Assembly: GCF_014697545.1 (NCBI RefSeq)
Contig: NZ_JACJSA010000001.1
Span: 1-64,000 of the forward strand
Length of the DNA: 64,000 nucleotides
Direction of reading: 5' to 3'
Source: Oscillatoria sp. FACHB-1407
GTDB lineage: Bacteria > Cyanobacteriota > Cyanobacteriia > Elainellales > Elainellaceae
This document shows positions 27,248 through 35,894 of this stretch, in pieces. Numbering within the stretch: position 1 is the stretch's first letter; the number at the start of each line of letters is the position of its first letter. The notes below the pieces were generated by a model that was given only the letters and a program-made list of their open reading frames with translations, was not told the origin of the DNA and did no database searches. Made by a program: the position numbers and the translations under genes.

Positions 27248-27432
27248 GAACCGAGCTTCCTTTTGCCCACGGGTTACAAAATAGACAGTGGGAGATATGT
27301 CAACTGTAGGCTTGATTTACTTTAGCTAGCGAGAACCTGTGACAGCCGATCAAGCTGGAACACAGATTCAAAGTGTAACAAAGCATTCAATCGCGATTGT
27401 ACAGGAAAGCTTGGCACATATCTTAGGGTCAG

Positions 27433-27476
27433 AAGGGTTTAGAGAGACGCGATTAATCGCGTCTCTCTAAACCCTT
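27433..27476. repeat. 44-nt perfect palindrome
   Basis: Reads the same on both strands with the centre between 27454 and 27455; the core is GAGAGACGCGATT/AATCGCGTCTCTC flanked by AAGGGTTTA and its complement. It touches the stop codon of the 92-residue ORF. Similar GACGCGATTAATCGCGTC hairpins are dispersed in cyanobacterial genomes (from memory). Confidence 0.9.
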
Positions 27477-27753
27477 ATCCATCTACCAAAAGCGATCGCG
27501 TCAAAATACTCATCACCTCACCCGGAGTTGCCGCAGGTAATAACGGACTCCACTCGCCCACTTCGGCAAACCCCAACCGATACAGTGTGTGGATTGTACC
27601 TGTGACCCCTCTACGCGAGCCAATCACCAGAATCCGCAGTGATTCGCGGTTGGGCAGATCTTGTTCGGTAAGAGAACCTAACCCTGGATTGGGGTTGGAG
27701 TTGGGAGTGGGAGTAAAACTAGCCGTGCAACCGATCGAAAAATAGCTATGCAT
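27475..27753 (-). CDS. Hypothetical small protein
   Basis: 92 residues. The N-terminal third is rich in Pro, Asn and Thr (TPTPNSNPNPGLG). The remainder, RILVIGSRRGVTGTIHTLYR then LGFAEVGEWSPL and GEVMSILTR, is well structured and looks like a conserved domain that I recall from short cyanobacterial proteins without assigned function. No signal peptide, metal site or HTH is visible. The stop lies in a 44-nt palindrome that would serve as its terminator hairpin. The true start could be internal to the Pro/Asn-rich part. Confidence 0.6.
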   Translation of the reverse strand: MHSYFSIGCTASFTPTPNSNPNPGLGSLTEQDLPNRESLRILVIGSRRGVTGTIHTLYRLGFAEVGEWSPLLPAATPGEVMSILTRSLLVDG

Positions 27754-27833
27754 GGAGTTAATCTGTTATCAGTTATTTTGACAGATTACCTGTTAGCATG
27801 TATTTTGTAAATAGAGTGATTTGGTTTTGAGGT

Positions 27834-27938
27834 TATGACCGTAGCCACCTTGAATGGGGTGGAGGCAAGCCAGGAAGCTCCTCCAAAATCAGTGTTTGAG
27901 CCGTTGCCTTTGTCCTAAGCTTTCTAACCAAAGCCATA
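27834..27938 (+). repeat. MITE-like repeat family B, copy 3
   Basis: Starts TATGACCGTAGCCACC and ends CTTTCTAACCAAAGCCATA, a slightly decayed copy. It lies in the 311-bp spacer between two minus-strand genes. Confidence 0.8.
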
Positions 27939-28064
27939 CATCCAAATCTGTTTAATGAACCGTAGGGACTGTAGGCATGGGTTTTGCTCTTAAACCTCGC
28001 TAAATCCAGGGGTTATCTGCTAAACCCACCCATACAATGTCGCGATCCTTCATCCGACTTGAGG

Positions 28065-28565
28065 TTAGGTTTTGGGCGGAATATCAGTCTGTCCGTATTT
28101 GAAACCTGCTTGTTCGGCAACCATTGTGAGGTATTTGGAGGTTGATAGCCGGGGATCATACACGCTAGTTTCCCAATCACTGACGGTTTGTTGCCGTACC
28201 CCCAGTTTTTGGGCAAATTCCACCTGCGACAGCCCCATGTGTCGCCGCAACGCTTTAATCAACTCCGCATTCCACAACACCGTGTCGCCAACCCGTTGTA
28301 TCGCGTATTCTGTCGAAGGTTTACGAAAGGTGACACTTTCATGGGCAACATCGATCGCCTCGACCAAGTAACCCGCCATCATCCAGGCAGATGCCTGCAA
28401 TGCGCCTTTGGTGCGATTGCTCCACCAGGCTTTTTGACGACGCGCCGAGGTGGGCAATTCATCGCCAATGATGGTTTCAATCTCAGTAAAGGTGAGGGTT
28501 ATCTCAGGGCGATCGCTCCGACGCAAATAGTTCAATAGCGGCTCGTACTTATTGCCACCCTTCAT
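28065..28565 (-). CDS. HTH (XRE/Cro) regulator with N-terminal DUF7662-like domain
   Basis: 166 residues. Positions about 5-85 (YEPLLNYLRRSD, ITLTFTEIETIIGDELPTSA, AWWSN) resemble a small domain, here called DUF7662-like from memory, often found alone or with restriction or stress proteins. Positions about 100-152 are a helix-turn-helix: LIKALRRHMGLSQVEFAQKL followed by GVRQQTVSDWE. It is probably a DNA-binding regulator whose first domain senses or binds something. It stands alone, with lepB upstream and a 330-bp leader that holds a hairpin and heptamer repeats. Confidence 0.82.
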   Translation of the reverse strand: MKGGNKYEPLLNYLRRSDRPEITLTFTEIETIIGDELPTSARRQKAWWSNRTKGALQASAWMMAGYLVEAIDVAHESVTFRKPSTEYAIQRVGDTVLWNAELIKALRRHMGLSQVEFAQKLGVRQQTVSDWETSVYDPRLSTSKYLTMVAEQAGFKYGQTDIPPKT

Positions 28566-28668
28566 ACGGTTCTTTTAACGAATGGACAGTTCAAAAAAGT
28601 GTCACTTCAGGAGTATCGAATTTTTGACCTAATGCAGTATTGTATTAAATGTGAGGAGTGATTCAACG

Positions 28669-28717
28669 AAAAAGCCCTTGGAGTCGAAACACGGTCAGAC
28701 GCCCAAGGGCTTTTTTT
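28669..28717. terminator. Long-loop terminator hairpin
   Basis: Arms AAAGCCCTTGG and CCAAGGGCTTT with a loop of about 27 nt. The plus strand continues TTTTTTT; the minus strand has a shorter T-run. It could end lepB transcription on the minus strand, or end an unannotated plus-strand RNA. Confidence 0.6.
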
Positions 28718-28736
28718 AATGGCTTTAAGGGTATTG

Positions 28737-28792
28737 GTCAAGGGTTAATAGTCAAGGGTCAAGGGTTAATAGTCAGTGGTCAAGGGTCAATC
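28737..28792. repeat. Short tandem heptanucleotide repeat (GTCAAGG/GTTAATA)
   Basis: Eight heptamers in register: GTCAAGG, GTTAATA, GTCAAGG, GTCAAGG, GTTAATA, GTCAGTG, GTCAAGG, GTCAATC. It sits downstream of lepB. Confidence 0.9.
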
Positions 28793-28896
28793 GCAGTGAG
28801 TTGACCGCCATGATCAACCGACGCGATAAAGCGTGCTTCGTCCTTTCATCCTTCCGCCCTGATCGGCTATCCTTCTCTTCTTTTCTCTCGTCCTTC

Positions 28897-29445
28897 CTAA
28901 TCCACCGCTCCAATTCGATGAGGTGGCCAAAACCGCACCATGGCTCGACCAATCATCCGTTCACGCGGGACATAGCCCCAAAAGTGGCTGTCATAGCTGT
29001 TGTTTCGGTTGTCACCTAACACGAGATAGGAGTCAGGCGGCACCACCTCTGGACCCCATTGATATTCTGGAGGGGCAGCGATGTAGTTCTCTTGCAAAGG
29101 TTCATCGTTGATGTAAACTCGACCGTCTCTGACCTCGACTGTCTCACCGGGTAGACCAATCACCCGTTTAATCAGGTCATCCCGCAGGTTTTGCTCTAAC
29201 AACACGTCGGGGGGTGAGAACATGGCGATGTCGCCCCGCTTGGGTGGAGAGAAGCGATAGCTGATTTTATCAATCAAGACGCGATCGTTGATGTGGATCG
29301 TCGGCTCCATCGACCCGGTGGGAACGTAACGGGGTTCCGCAACGGCTGTCCGGACTCCCAATGCCAAAAACAAGCTCAGTCCAATGGTTTTCAGACTTTC
29401 AATCCAAAATTTAGATGAATCCGTAGGTTGGGTTGGTTTCGACAT
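28897..29445 (-). CDS. lepB: Signal peptidase I
   Basis: 182 residues from ATG 29445 (MSKPTQPTDSSKFW); a start at 29505 would add 20 residues unlike the family. One membrane anchor spans about 15-35. The catalytic Ser is S45 in VPTGSMEPT and the Lys is K93 in LIKRVIGLPGE. The conserved LGDNRNNSYDSHFWGYV box follows. It cleaves signal peptides of exported proteins on the outer face of the plasma or thylakoid membrane. Confidence 0.96.
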   Translation of the reverse strand: MSKPTQPTDSSKFWIESLKTIGLSLFLALGVRTAVAEPRYVPTGSMEPTIHINDRVLIDKISYRFSPPKRGDIAMFSPPDVLLEQNLRDDLIKRVIGLPGETVEVRDGRVYINDEPLQENYIAAPPEYQWGPEVVPPDSYLVLGDNRNNSYDSHFWGYVPRERMIGRAMVRFWPPHRIGAVD

Positions 29446-29550
29446 GGAGAGCAAGGGTTGAGGCAGAGTAAGACGTTCGCTAAAGCCCAATCTACACCAT
29501 GTCACCCCGGTTGTGCATGAAATCGGTTGAGGGTTGGGGAAACAAGCTCT

Positions 29551-30954
29551 CTAAAGCCGCAGGATAAATCGAGCCGCATTCAGGTAAATCAACACACCCA
29601 ACACGTCTACAGCCGTTGTGATGAAGGGGGCAGACATCAAAGCCGGATCAAACCCAATGGTTTGAAACAAAAAAGGCAGAGTTGAGCCAGCGATCGATGC
29701 CAGGATTGAGATCGCAATCAGACTAATGCCAACGGCGATCGCCACCGCTAGATCCCCTTGCAAAAAGTACGCCCAGACCAACACCACCACACCCAACATC
29801 AAGCCCAAAAAGGCTCCGGCGATCGCCTCTCGTCGAATCACCTTAAACGCTCCCGTTCGCTGCAACTCATCGGTATTTAACCCACGAATGACCACTGTAG
29901 AAGACTGCGCCCCGACATTGCCCCCGGTGCCAATTAGCAGGGGAATGAATGCCGTTAGGGCTACAACCTCTTGCAACACATCCTGCTGACTACGAATCAC
30001 AGCACTGGTAGCAGTATTGGTTATCAGTAGGACAAATAACCAGACCACCCGCCGACGGGCAACGGTTAGCAGATTGGTCTGGAAGTAACTGTCTTCCCCA
30101 GCCTGCACGCCTCCCAGAGTGTAGATGTCTTTCGTGGTTTCCTCTTCCAGAATGTCAATTACATCATCGACCGTGACGATCCCCACCAATCGGTCTTCCG
30201 TATCCACCACGGGCACAGCCAAAAAATCATATCGCTGAATCAACCGCGCTACTTCTTCCTGATCGGTATCGGTGTAGACCGACACCACATCGCGCACCAT
30301 GATTTCGCCGATACGCTGGTCGGGTTGGGCAATCACCAACGCTCGTAGTGAGAGAATCCCAGTCAGTTGGCGACCAGAGTCAGTGACGTAAAGGTAGTAG
30401 ATCGTCTCGCTCACATCGGCTAAGCGACGAATGCGATCGAGTGCCTGAGCCACCGTCAAGTCTTCCTTCAAGGAAATATACTTCGGGGTCATAATCCGCC
30501 CCGCTGTGCCCGACTCATACCCCAACAACAAAGCCGTGGCGTTTCGTTCCTCAGGGCTTAATTGCTCTAGCAGACGAATGACGACTTTAGCGGGTAGCTC
30601 GTCAAACAACCGTGCGCGATCGTCAGGGGACATTTTATCCACAACGTCCAACACGTCCTGCCGCTTGAATTCTTCAATTAACGACTGCTGAACCGTGGAA
30701 TCCAGGTATTCATAGACCTCGATCGCCTCTGCTTTAGAGAGTAGACGAAAGGCAATGACCTGCATCGACTCAGGCAACGCCTCAATCGCATCGGCAATAT
30801 CGGCAGGCTGCACAGGCACCAATAACGCCTTTGCCCCTTGCAAGTTGTTTTGCTCTAACAACAACTGCAACTGCGATCGCACGAGTTGTATTAACTCACG
30901 ACGTGAAAAGCCCTGAGTTGCAAGCGTTGAATGGTCGTCTTCTGAGAATGCCAA
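29551..30954 (-). CDS. mgtE: Magnesium transporter MgtE
   Basis: 467 residues with the usual order: MgtE N-domain (about 30-135, repeated helical units such as LLEQLSPEERNATALLLGYE), two CBS domains (about 150-205 and 210-270), and five membrane helices (about 300-465). The pore signature GTGGNVGAQSSTVVIRGL is intact. CBS and N-domains gate the channel by cytosolic Mg2+. It ends 106 bp upstream of lepB on the same strand. Confidence 0.96.
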   Translation of the reverse strand: MAFSEDDHSTLATQGFSRRELIQLVRSQLQLLLEQNNLQGAKALLVPVQPADIADAIEALPESMQVIAFRLLSKAEAIEVYEYLDSTVQQSLIEEFKRQDVLDVVDKMSPDDRARLFDELPAKVVIRLLEQLSPEERNATALLLGYESGTAGRIMTPKYISLKEDLTVAQALDRIRRLADVSETIYYLYVTDSGRQLTGILSLRALVIAQPDQRIGEIMVRDVVSVYTDTDQEEVARLIQRYDFLAVPVVDTEDRLVGIVTVDDVIDILEEETTKDIYTLGGVQAGEDSYFQTNLLTVARRRVVWLFVLLITNTATSAVIRSQQDVLQEVVALTAFIPLLIGTGGNVGAQSSTVVIRGLNTDELQRTGAFKVIRREAIAGAFLGLMLGVVVLVWAYFLQGDLAVAIAVGISLIAISILASIAGSTLPFLFQTIGFDPALMSAPFITTAVDVLGVLIYLNAARFILRL

Positions 30955-31034
30955 TGGGGTGAATTGAAATAGGGTTTGATTTTAGTCTAGAGGGGATTTG
31001 ACATCACAGAATACCTCAAAGGCATCGTTTTAGC

Positions 31035-31433
31035 CTATTTCCCCAATCTGGCTAGACTGGCTCCCAGGAGCACCGCCCCAATCCCCAAGACAGCACTGCC
31101 CACCCAATAGAAAAGGGCAAGGGTAGACGTCCGTTCTCGCCATAATGTCACCGCATCCAACCCATAGGTCGAGAACGTGGTGTAAGCCCCTAAAAATCCG
31201 GTCGTCACCATCAGCCGCACCTCCGGCGACACGGTAGGGATGCGTTCTAGAAACAGGGTCGTCAGGAACCCCATCGCCAAACACCCACTGACGTTGATAA
31301 AGAATGTGCCATAGGGGAATCCGTTCCCTAACACCTTTGCACACCACAACGTCAGGTAATAACGACTTAATGCACCTGCGATCGCCCCTAAACTAATGGC
31401 GATCGGGGTGCGAATCAGAGGATCTTGCAGCAC
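31035..31433 (-). CDS. crcB: Fluoride exporter CrcB/Fluc
   Basis: 132 residues with four hydrophobic helices. Conserved elements: GALSRYYL near the start, [10 protein letters not shown], and [16 protein letters not shown] with the Phe and Thr/Ser of the fluoride pore. It works as a dual-topology dimer. The start is GTG 31433 with AAGG six nt upstream. I looked for a fluoride riboswitch upstream and did not find one. Confidence 0.93.
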   Translation of the reverse strand: MLQDPLIRTPIAISLGAIAGALSRYYLTLWCAKVLGNGFPYGTFFINVSGCLAMGFLTTLFLERIPTVSPEVRLMVTTGFLGAYTTFSTYGLDAVTLWRERTSTLALFYWVGSAVLGIGAVLLGASLARLGK

Positions 31434-31623
31434 GGCTCACCTTAATAACAGTACACTTTCATCGTCTCCTAAAACGAAACCAAACCCGATCGGCAACTTT
31501 TTGACGCAGATTATTGATGCAGATTAAAGAGTTGATCCGATTGCAAACAAGTTTTAGATGGATTGACGAAACGACCATCCATAGGCTTTATAACTATCTA
31601 TAGCCATCCCAACTGGGATATAA

Positions 31624-31680
31624 ACGGGGTGCAGGGGTGAACCTCTGGCTAAGGACGAAGCCTCCACACCCCCCTTCACA
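31624..31680. repeat. Family A-related repeat, copy 4
   Basis: GGGGTGCAGGGGTGAACCTC, GACGAAGCC and CCACACCCCCC match the interior of family A. It lies directly upstream of the pentapeptide gene. Confidence 0.6.
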
Positions 31681-31706
31681 AGCACATTGAATGGTGTGAT
31701 TGCTCT

Positions 31707-33062
31707 ATGAAACAGATTATGCCTGCGGCGATCGCCTTCCTATCCTTACCCATCTTCCTGGCTAGCCCGGTCTACGCTCAGGAAGTGAATCAAGAGTTGT
31801 ACGAACTCTGTTCTCGGTTTCCCTTTAATTCTCGCTGTGAGGGGGTCAGTGTTCCCATTCCTTTAGAGCGACGTTCTGGCACACGCATCATCTGCTCACT
31901 GGAGTTGAACAGCCCTGCCGAATCAGAGCAATGTCGGTTGGCGATCGCGGATAATAATTTGACGCTCTACATAGAAGTGGGAGATCGGATCTCCTTATTA
32001 GACAATCAACGCGCCACCGAGGAGATCACCATTCCACTCAGCAACATCTTTGCGCTTGATCTCCGAATCTGGGACAGAAGAGCAGATGCCAATAGCCTGT
32101 TATTTGGCGGTTCACTTTACGTCCAGCAGCCTCAGGACTATTCAGATGTAGAACGCACCTTCAACCCATCGACTGATAACGATGAACGATCTGGATTTGG
32201 GAGCCAAGATTTTGCTGAAATTGAAATCAGTTATCGGATGCCAGACGTCGCCGCATCTGAGAACCAGAGTAATGTACTCAGCATTGCAGCCAGTGAAGAA
32301 TTTGGCTTCTTCTTGAGAGAACAAATCACACCCAATCTGGCTTCCCCCGCAAGCGGCGTGTTGTTGGGAGAGCCAGAGGCGATTAGCTCCGCAACAGCCG
32401 CGGGTACCGCCTCCAACACTGCAACACTCACGCAACAACTACTAGACACAAACCGTTGCATTCGCTGTGACTTGAGAGGCGCAGATTTAAGGGGAGCCGA
32501 TTTAGAAGATGCGAATTTAGAAGGAGCGAACCTGGAGGGGGCAAATTTAACGGAAGCGAACCTCGAAGGAAGCTATCTGGTCGGTGCAAACTTAAGTGGG
32601 GCTACTCTCGCCGAAGCAGACCTGAGTCAAGCCTGGTTGGCATTGGCGTCTTTAACAAGCGCAAATTTACAAGAATCCAACCTGCAAGGGGCGAGTTTGC
32701 AATCCGCTAACTTACAGAGTGCGAATTTAAGCAAGGCTCAACTCGAAGGGGCAAGGCTCTATCAAGCCAATCTCCAAGAAGCAACTTTAACCGATGCTGG
32801 CTTAGGCGATGTGACAACGGCTCGCAACTTCATTCCGTTTGTAGGGATACAACGCTACAGATTTTATACCAGCCTGCGAGGAGCCAACCTCAGCGGGACT
32901 AATTTGCAGAATGCGGATTTAGAGGATGTTGATGTCACCGATGCAAACCTGAGCGGTGCCAACTTGAGTGGGGTCAGCCTGGAAGAAGTAGACCTATCGA
33001 ACACGATTCTCTGTGGGGCAACTCTGCCGGATGGTTCAACCTCAACTCAGGGATGTCCATAA
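31707..33062 (+). CDS. Exported pentapeptide-repeat protein (paralogue 1)
   Basis: 451 residues. Signal peptide MKQIMPAAIAFLSLPIFLAS, cleavage after about residue 24 (VYA). Residues 25-180 form an N-terminal domain with paired Cys (ELYELCSRFPFNSRCEGV, then IICSLEL and QCRLAI) shared with the protein at 43455-44765. A second Cys pair, NRCIRCDLRGADLRGA, starts about 200 residues of A(D/N)Lxx pentapeptides, which fold as a right-handed square beta-helix. The last block, LCGATLPDGS, is a common end of the family. It is probably periplasmic; function unknown. Confidence 0.88.
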   Translation: MKQIMPAAIAFLSLPIFLASPVYAQEVNQELYELCSRFPFNSRCEGVSVPIPLERRSGTRIICSLELNSPAESEQCRLAIADNNLTLYIEVGDRISLLDNQRATEEITIPLSNIFALDLRIWDRRADANSLLFGGSLYVQQPQDYSDVERTFNPSTDNDERSGFGSQDFAEIEISYRMPDVAASENQSNVLSIAASEEFGFFLREQITPNLASPASGVLLGEPEAISSATAAGTASNTATLTQQLLDTNRCIRCDLRGADLRGADLEDANLEGANLEGANLTEANLEGSYLVGANLSGATLAEADLSQAWLALASLTSANLQESNLQGASLQSANLQSANLSKAQLEGARLYQANLQEATLTDAGLGDVTTARNFIPFVGIQRYRFYTSLRGANLSGTNLQNADLEDVDVTDANLSGANLSGVSLEEVDLSNTILCGATLPDGSTSTQGCP

Positions 33063-33159
33063 ATAGAGCGGGTAGTCCTAATTTAACGTCAGTTTGGTTT
33101 AAGAGCCCGGCGAATGAATTCGCGGCTACTAAAATGAAGTGGTGATAGCTATATCACTC

Positions 33160-34068
33160 TCAACGAGGAGTGGCTGCATTTTGGGCTCGTTGCAAGAGTT
33201 GTTGAGCACTGGTCGCCCACTGCGCATTTCCCTGTGCATTAAACAAATCTCTAGCGTATTGCAACACCTGTTGAGCGTCAGCATATTTGCCCTGCCGCAG
33301 AAACACTAGACCCGCCCCATAGTAGGCGTTGGGATAGTTGGAGTTGGCTTGAGCCGATCGCCGAAATGCTTCTAACGCCGCATCCAGATTGTCTTGCTCA
33401 AACAAAATCGACCCGGCACTGTAGTGTGCCTCGGCATAGTTGGGATTGATACTGACTGCCTGTTGAAAGGCACGTAGAGCCAGGTTTTGTTGCCGCTGTT
33501 GCTGATAGACCAACCCCAGGTGATAGGGAGGTTCTGGCGCATTGGGACTGAGTTGAATTGCCCGTTGAAAGGCTTCGATCGCCTGTTGCCAGTTGCCCTG
33601 TTGTCGCCGCACTAAACCCAGATTGTAATATGCCAGACCCAGGTCGGGGTCAAGTTCGATCGCCCGTTGCAGGTAATCACCCGCCAGAGAAACGTTGTTG
33701 CCCTCTAGCAGAGCGGCTCCCAGGTTGGCGTATGCCAGGGCAAATCGAGGTTCTGCCTGGGTTGCCTGGTAGAAAGCCGTTGCCGCTTCTTGCAACTGTC
33801 CCTGTTGGCGCAGTGCCAACCCCAGGTTGTAGTAAGCAGGAGCAAGTCGGGGATTGAGGGCAGTGGCTTGGCGAAAAGCAGCGATCGCCTCATTCAGTTG
33901 CCCCTGGCGGATAAACTGCAAGCCCCGATTGAGTTCGCTTTCTCCGGTTACAGCTTGAGCCATCACGGTTGAAGATGGGGTTGCCTCAACTGATGTAGGC
34001 ATTCCCATTAGGACAGCAGAACTTAAGATCACTCCAGAAACAAAACGGCTTAGTGACTTCATCGACAT
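33160..34068 (-). CDS. Exported TPR-repeat protein
   Basis: 302 residues from ATG 34068, whose A is shared with the stop of the upstream gene (TAATG); ATG 34062 is an alternative, and 34086 would overlap the neighbour more. Signal peptide with cleavage near VEA about 27 residues in. Seven TPRs with the pattern PAYYNLGLALRQQGQLQEA cover the rest. It is probably a periplasmic scaffold, cotranscribed with the membrane protein before it. Confidence 0.87.
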   Translation of the reverse strand: MSMKSLSRFVSGVILSSAVLMGMPTSVEATPSSTVMAQAVTGESELNRGLQFIRQGQLNEAIAAFRQATALNPRLAPAYYNLGLALRQQGQLQEAATAFYQATQAEPRFALAYANLGAALLEGNNVSLAGDYLQRAIELDPDLGLAYYNLGLVRRQQGNWQQAIEAFQRAIQLSPNAPEPPYHLGLVYQQQRQQNLALRAFQQAVSINPNYAEAHYSAGSILFEQDNLDAALEAFRRSAQANSNYPNAYYGAGLVFLRQGKYADAQQVLQYARDLFNAQGNAQWATSAQQLLQRAQNAATPR

Positions 34069-35780
34069 TAGATTCCTGTAATGCAACGTGCATCAACCAC
34101 AACAGAGGCTTCGGTATTTAATACAGAACACGGTTTAATCAACCTTAACAGAGCAGGTTTTCGCGGTTGCTGCAAACGGGCGATCGCCTCGTCTGCTTCA
34201 GGTTGGTGTTCCATCAGCCAGGGATTTTGACGAAAGTATTTGGGTGTAAATGCATTGATCTCTGTATCAGTATCGATTAAGAAGAAATTAATTCCGTATT
34301 GTTTAATCAAGTTTTTTACATCGCCTACTCTAGGGCTGTAATGCGCTTGAATCAAGTCTTTAGTACGTTGCTCAATCTGGTTGTAATAGCCCAAATGGTA
34401 AGCAATGGCGTATTCCCTCCCTGTCAAAATTGATCGCCTGCTAAACGTAGGAATAACACTGCCTTCGGGGGAAAGTGAAGCAATCAGGATATCTTTGGGC
34501 TGTTGAGCAAAAAATTCATACACTTCCGGTGAGTGTCCTCGAATTTGGTTTTGACCTTTGAGAAATAAGGGTGGAAATGCCGGAATCAAAATAGACAGAA
34601 TCAAGAAAATTCCTAATACCTTTAAAGCATTCTTGCGCGATCGCCCCAGCGACTGCCAATCGGATTCTTGTAGCCATCGTCTCCCCGTATCTAATAGCAT
34701 GACGACGACTATTCCAGCCGCTAATGGCATGATAAATCGCCAGCTATGTTGGATATAGCGGCTAGGAACATAGAGCTTTAACAACAACAAATGGGCTAGA
34801 AAAAATAGGGCTAACGAGGGAATTAAAACATCTAAAAGAATACGAATGTTGGGAGAGATGAAGCGGGCTAAAGGATGGCGTTTGATCTGAAGTGGCAATA
34901 GGCAACTCATCCAGGCGATCGGTAATGTCAGAATGGGGGAAAGTCCCCCATCTCCAATGAGCCAAAACCTTAAAGGATTAGAATCAAAAAAGTTAGATCG
35001 GCCATCATCCTGAAAGGTCGCCATTAATCTCATTTGTTCTGGTGTTGGGGTAGGACCAAAAGCCCCAATGTCCCGCGAGAAAGTTAAGACTAACCCTAAG
35101 ACAATGCCAATACCAAAGAACCAGACCCAATAATCAAATCGATCTTTTGAAAGAGCTAACTTTCCATTTTTCCAACTCACTAAACGAATGGTTAAAACAC
35201 CCGCTTCTACTAATGCTAGTTGTGGATAAAACAGAGCTTGTAGGGCGATCGCCACGAGACAGGGCAGGAGCGATCGCTTGAGTAAGTAATATAAAAAAGC
35301 AAATAGAAATGGATATAAAAAAGCTCTGGGAGTTGCTGAAATCAGATCATCTTCAATCCAGATAGATTGAGTTAAAATAACGCTTCCAATGAAGGCGGAT
35401 AAAGGAATTGGAAAGAGATCCAGGGCAATCCAAAAGGCATATCCAACAGTGATAAGACCCAGTAATAGGGGAAGCAATTTTGCGAGTAATAAAGGATCAA
35501 TTCCTAACTGAGACATCCAGTCATAAAAGGTTTTGTAACCGACAGGAGCCACTGCCTGATAGTAGTCTGCAATGAGATCATTGGGGAATAGAGTTGGATC
35601 AACAAATCGCTCCATCCAGAACCCATGTTGCCGCACGTCATCTTGAACGATATACCTCTGGCTAAAGGCATTTAACAACCCCAGCCCACCGAAATATAAG
35701 GTCGGAATAAAACTCGCTGTAAACCAGACACGAATTTTGGCTGGATCAGCGGTTCTTTCCAATAACGAAGCATTCAACAT
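34068..35780 (-). CDS. GT-C-like polytopic membrane protein (tandem paralogue 2)
   Basis: 570 residues with about 11-12 hydrophobic segments. After the first helix comes YIVQDDVRQH, then FVDPTLFPNDLIADYYQAV. An acidic pair in the first outer loop is the hallmark of GT-C glycosyltransferases, which use lipid-linked sugars, so that is a reasonable guess, not a finding. The last ~130 residues are a soluble tail with YGINFFLIDTDTE. It is closely similar along its length to the protein at 35895-37616, from which it is separated by a single family B repeat. Confidence 0.7.
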   Translation of the reverse strand: MLNASLLERTADPAKIRVWFTASFIPTLYFGGLGLLNAFSQRYIVQDDVRQHGFWMERFVDPTLFPNDLIADYYQAVAPVGYKTFYDWMSQLGIDPLLLAKLLPLLLGLITVGYAFWIALDLFPIPLSAFIGSVILTQSIWIEDDLISATPRAFLYPFLFAFLYYLLKRSLLPCLVAIALQALFYPQLALVEAGVLTIRLVSWKNGKLALSKDRFDYWVWFFGIGIVLGLVLTFSRDIGAFGPTPTPEQMRLMATFQDDGRSNFFDSNPLRFWLIGDGGLSPILTLPIAWMSCLLPLQIKRHPLARFISPNIRILLDVLIPSLALFFLAHLLLLKLYVPSRYIQHSWRFIMPLAAGIVVVMLLDTGRRWLQESDWQSLGRSRKNALKVLGIFLILSILIPAFPPLFLKGQNQIRGHSPEVYEFFAQQPKDILIASLSPEGSVIPTFSRRSILTGREYAIAYHLGYYNQIEQRTKDLIQAHYSPRVGDVKNLIKQYGINFFLIDTDTEINAFTPKYFRQNPWLMEHQPEADEAIARLQQPRKPALLRLIKPCSVLNTEASVVVDARCITGI

Positions 35781-35787
35781 GATGAGT

Positions 35788-35892
35788 TATAGCCGTAGCC
35801 ACATTTGATGGGGTGGAGGCGAGTCAGAAAGCTCCACCAGAATCAGTATTTAAGACATTACCTTTGTCCTAAGCTTTCTGACCAAAGCTATA
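35788..35892 (+). repeat. MITE-like repeat family B, copy 4 (full length)
   Basis: 105 bp from TATAGCCGTAGCCAC to TTTCTGACCAAAGCTATA. An internal pair GTCAGAAAGCT (35823-35833) and AGCTTTCTGAC (35872-35882) can form an 11-bp stem. It fills the spacer between two tandem paralogues. Confidence 0.88.
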
Positions 35893-35894
35893 AT

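Noticed and set aside
28651-28668. Yfr1-type small RNA (ACTCCTCAC on the minus strand)
   Set aside because: Only the nine-base motif matches; the flanking stem-loops and terminator are not in the required order.
31434-31520. Fluoride riboswitch upstream of crcB
   Set aside because: The leader contains GGAGACGATGAAAG but not the conserved helices and pseudoknot bases of the crcB motif.
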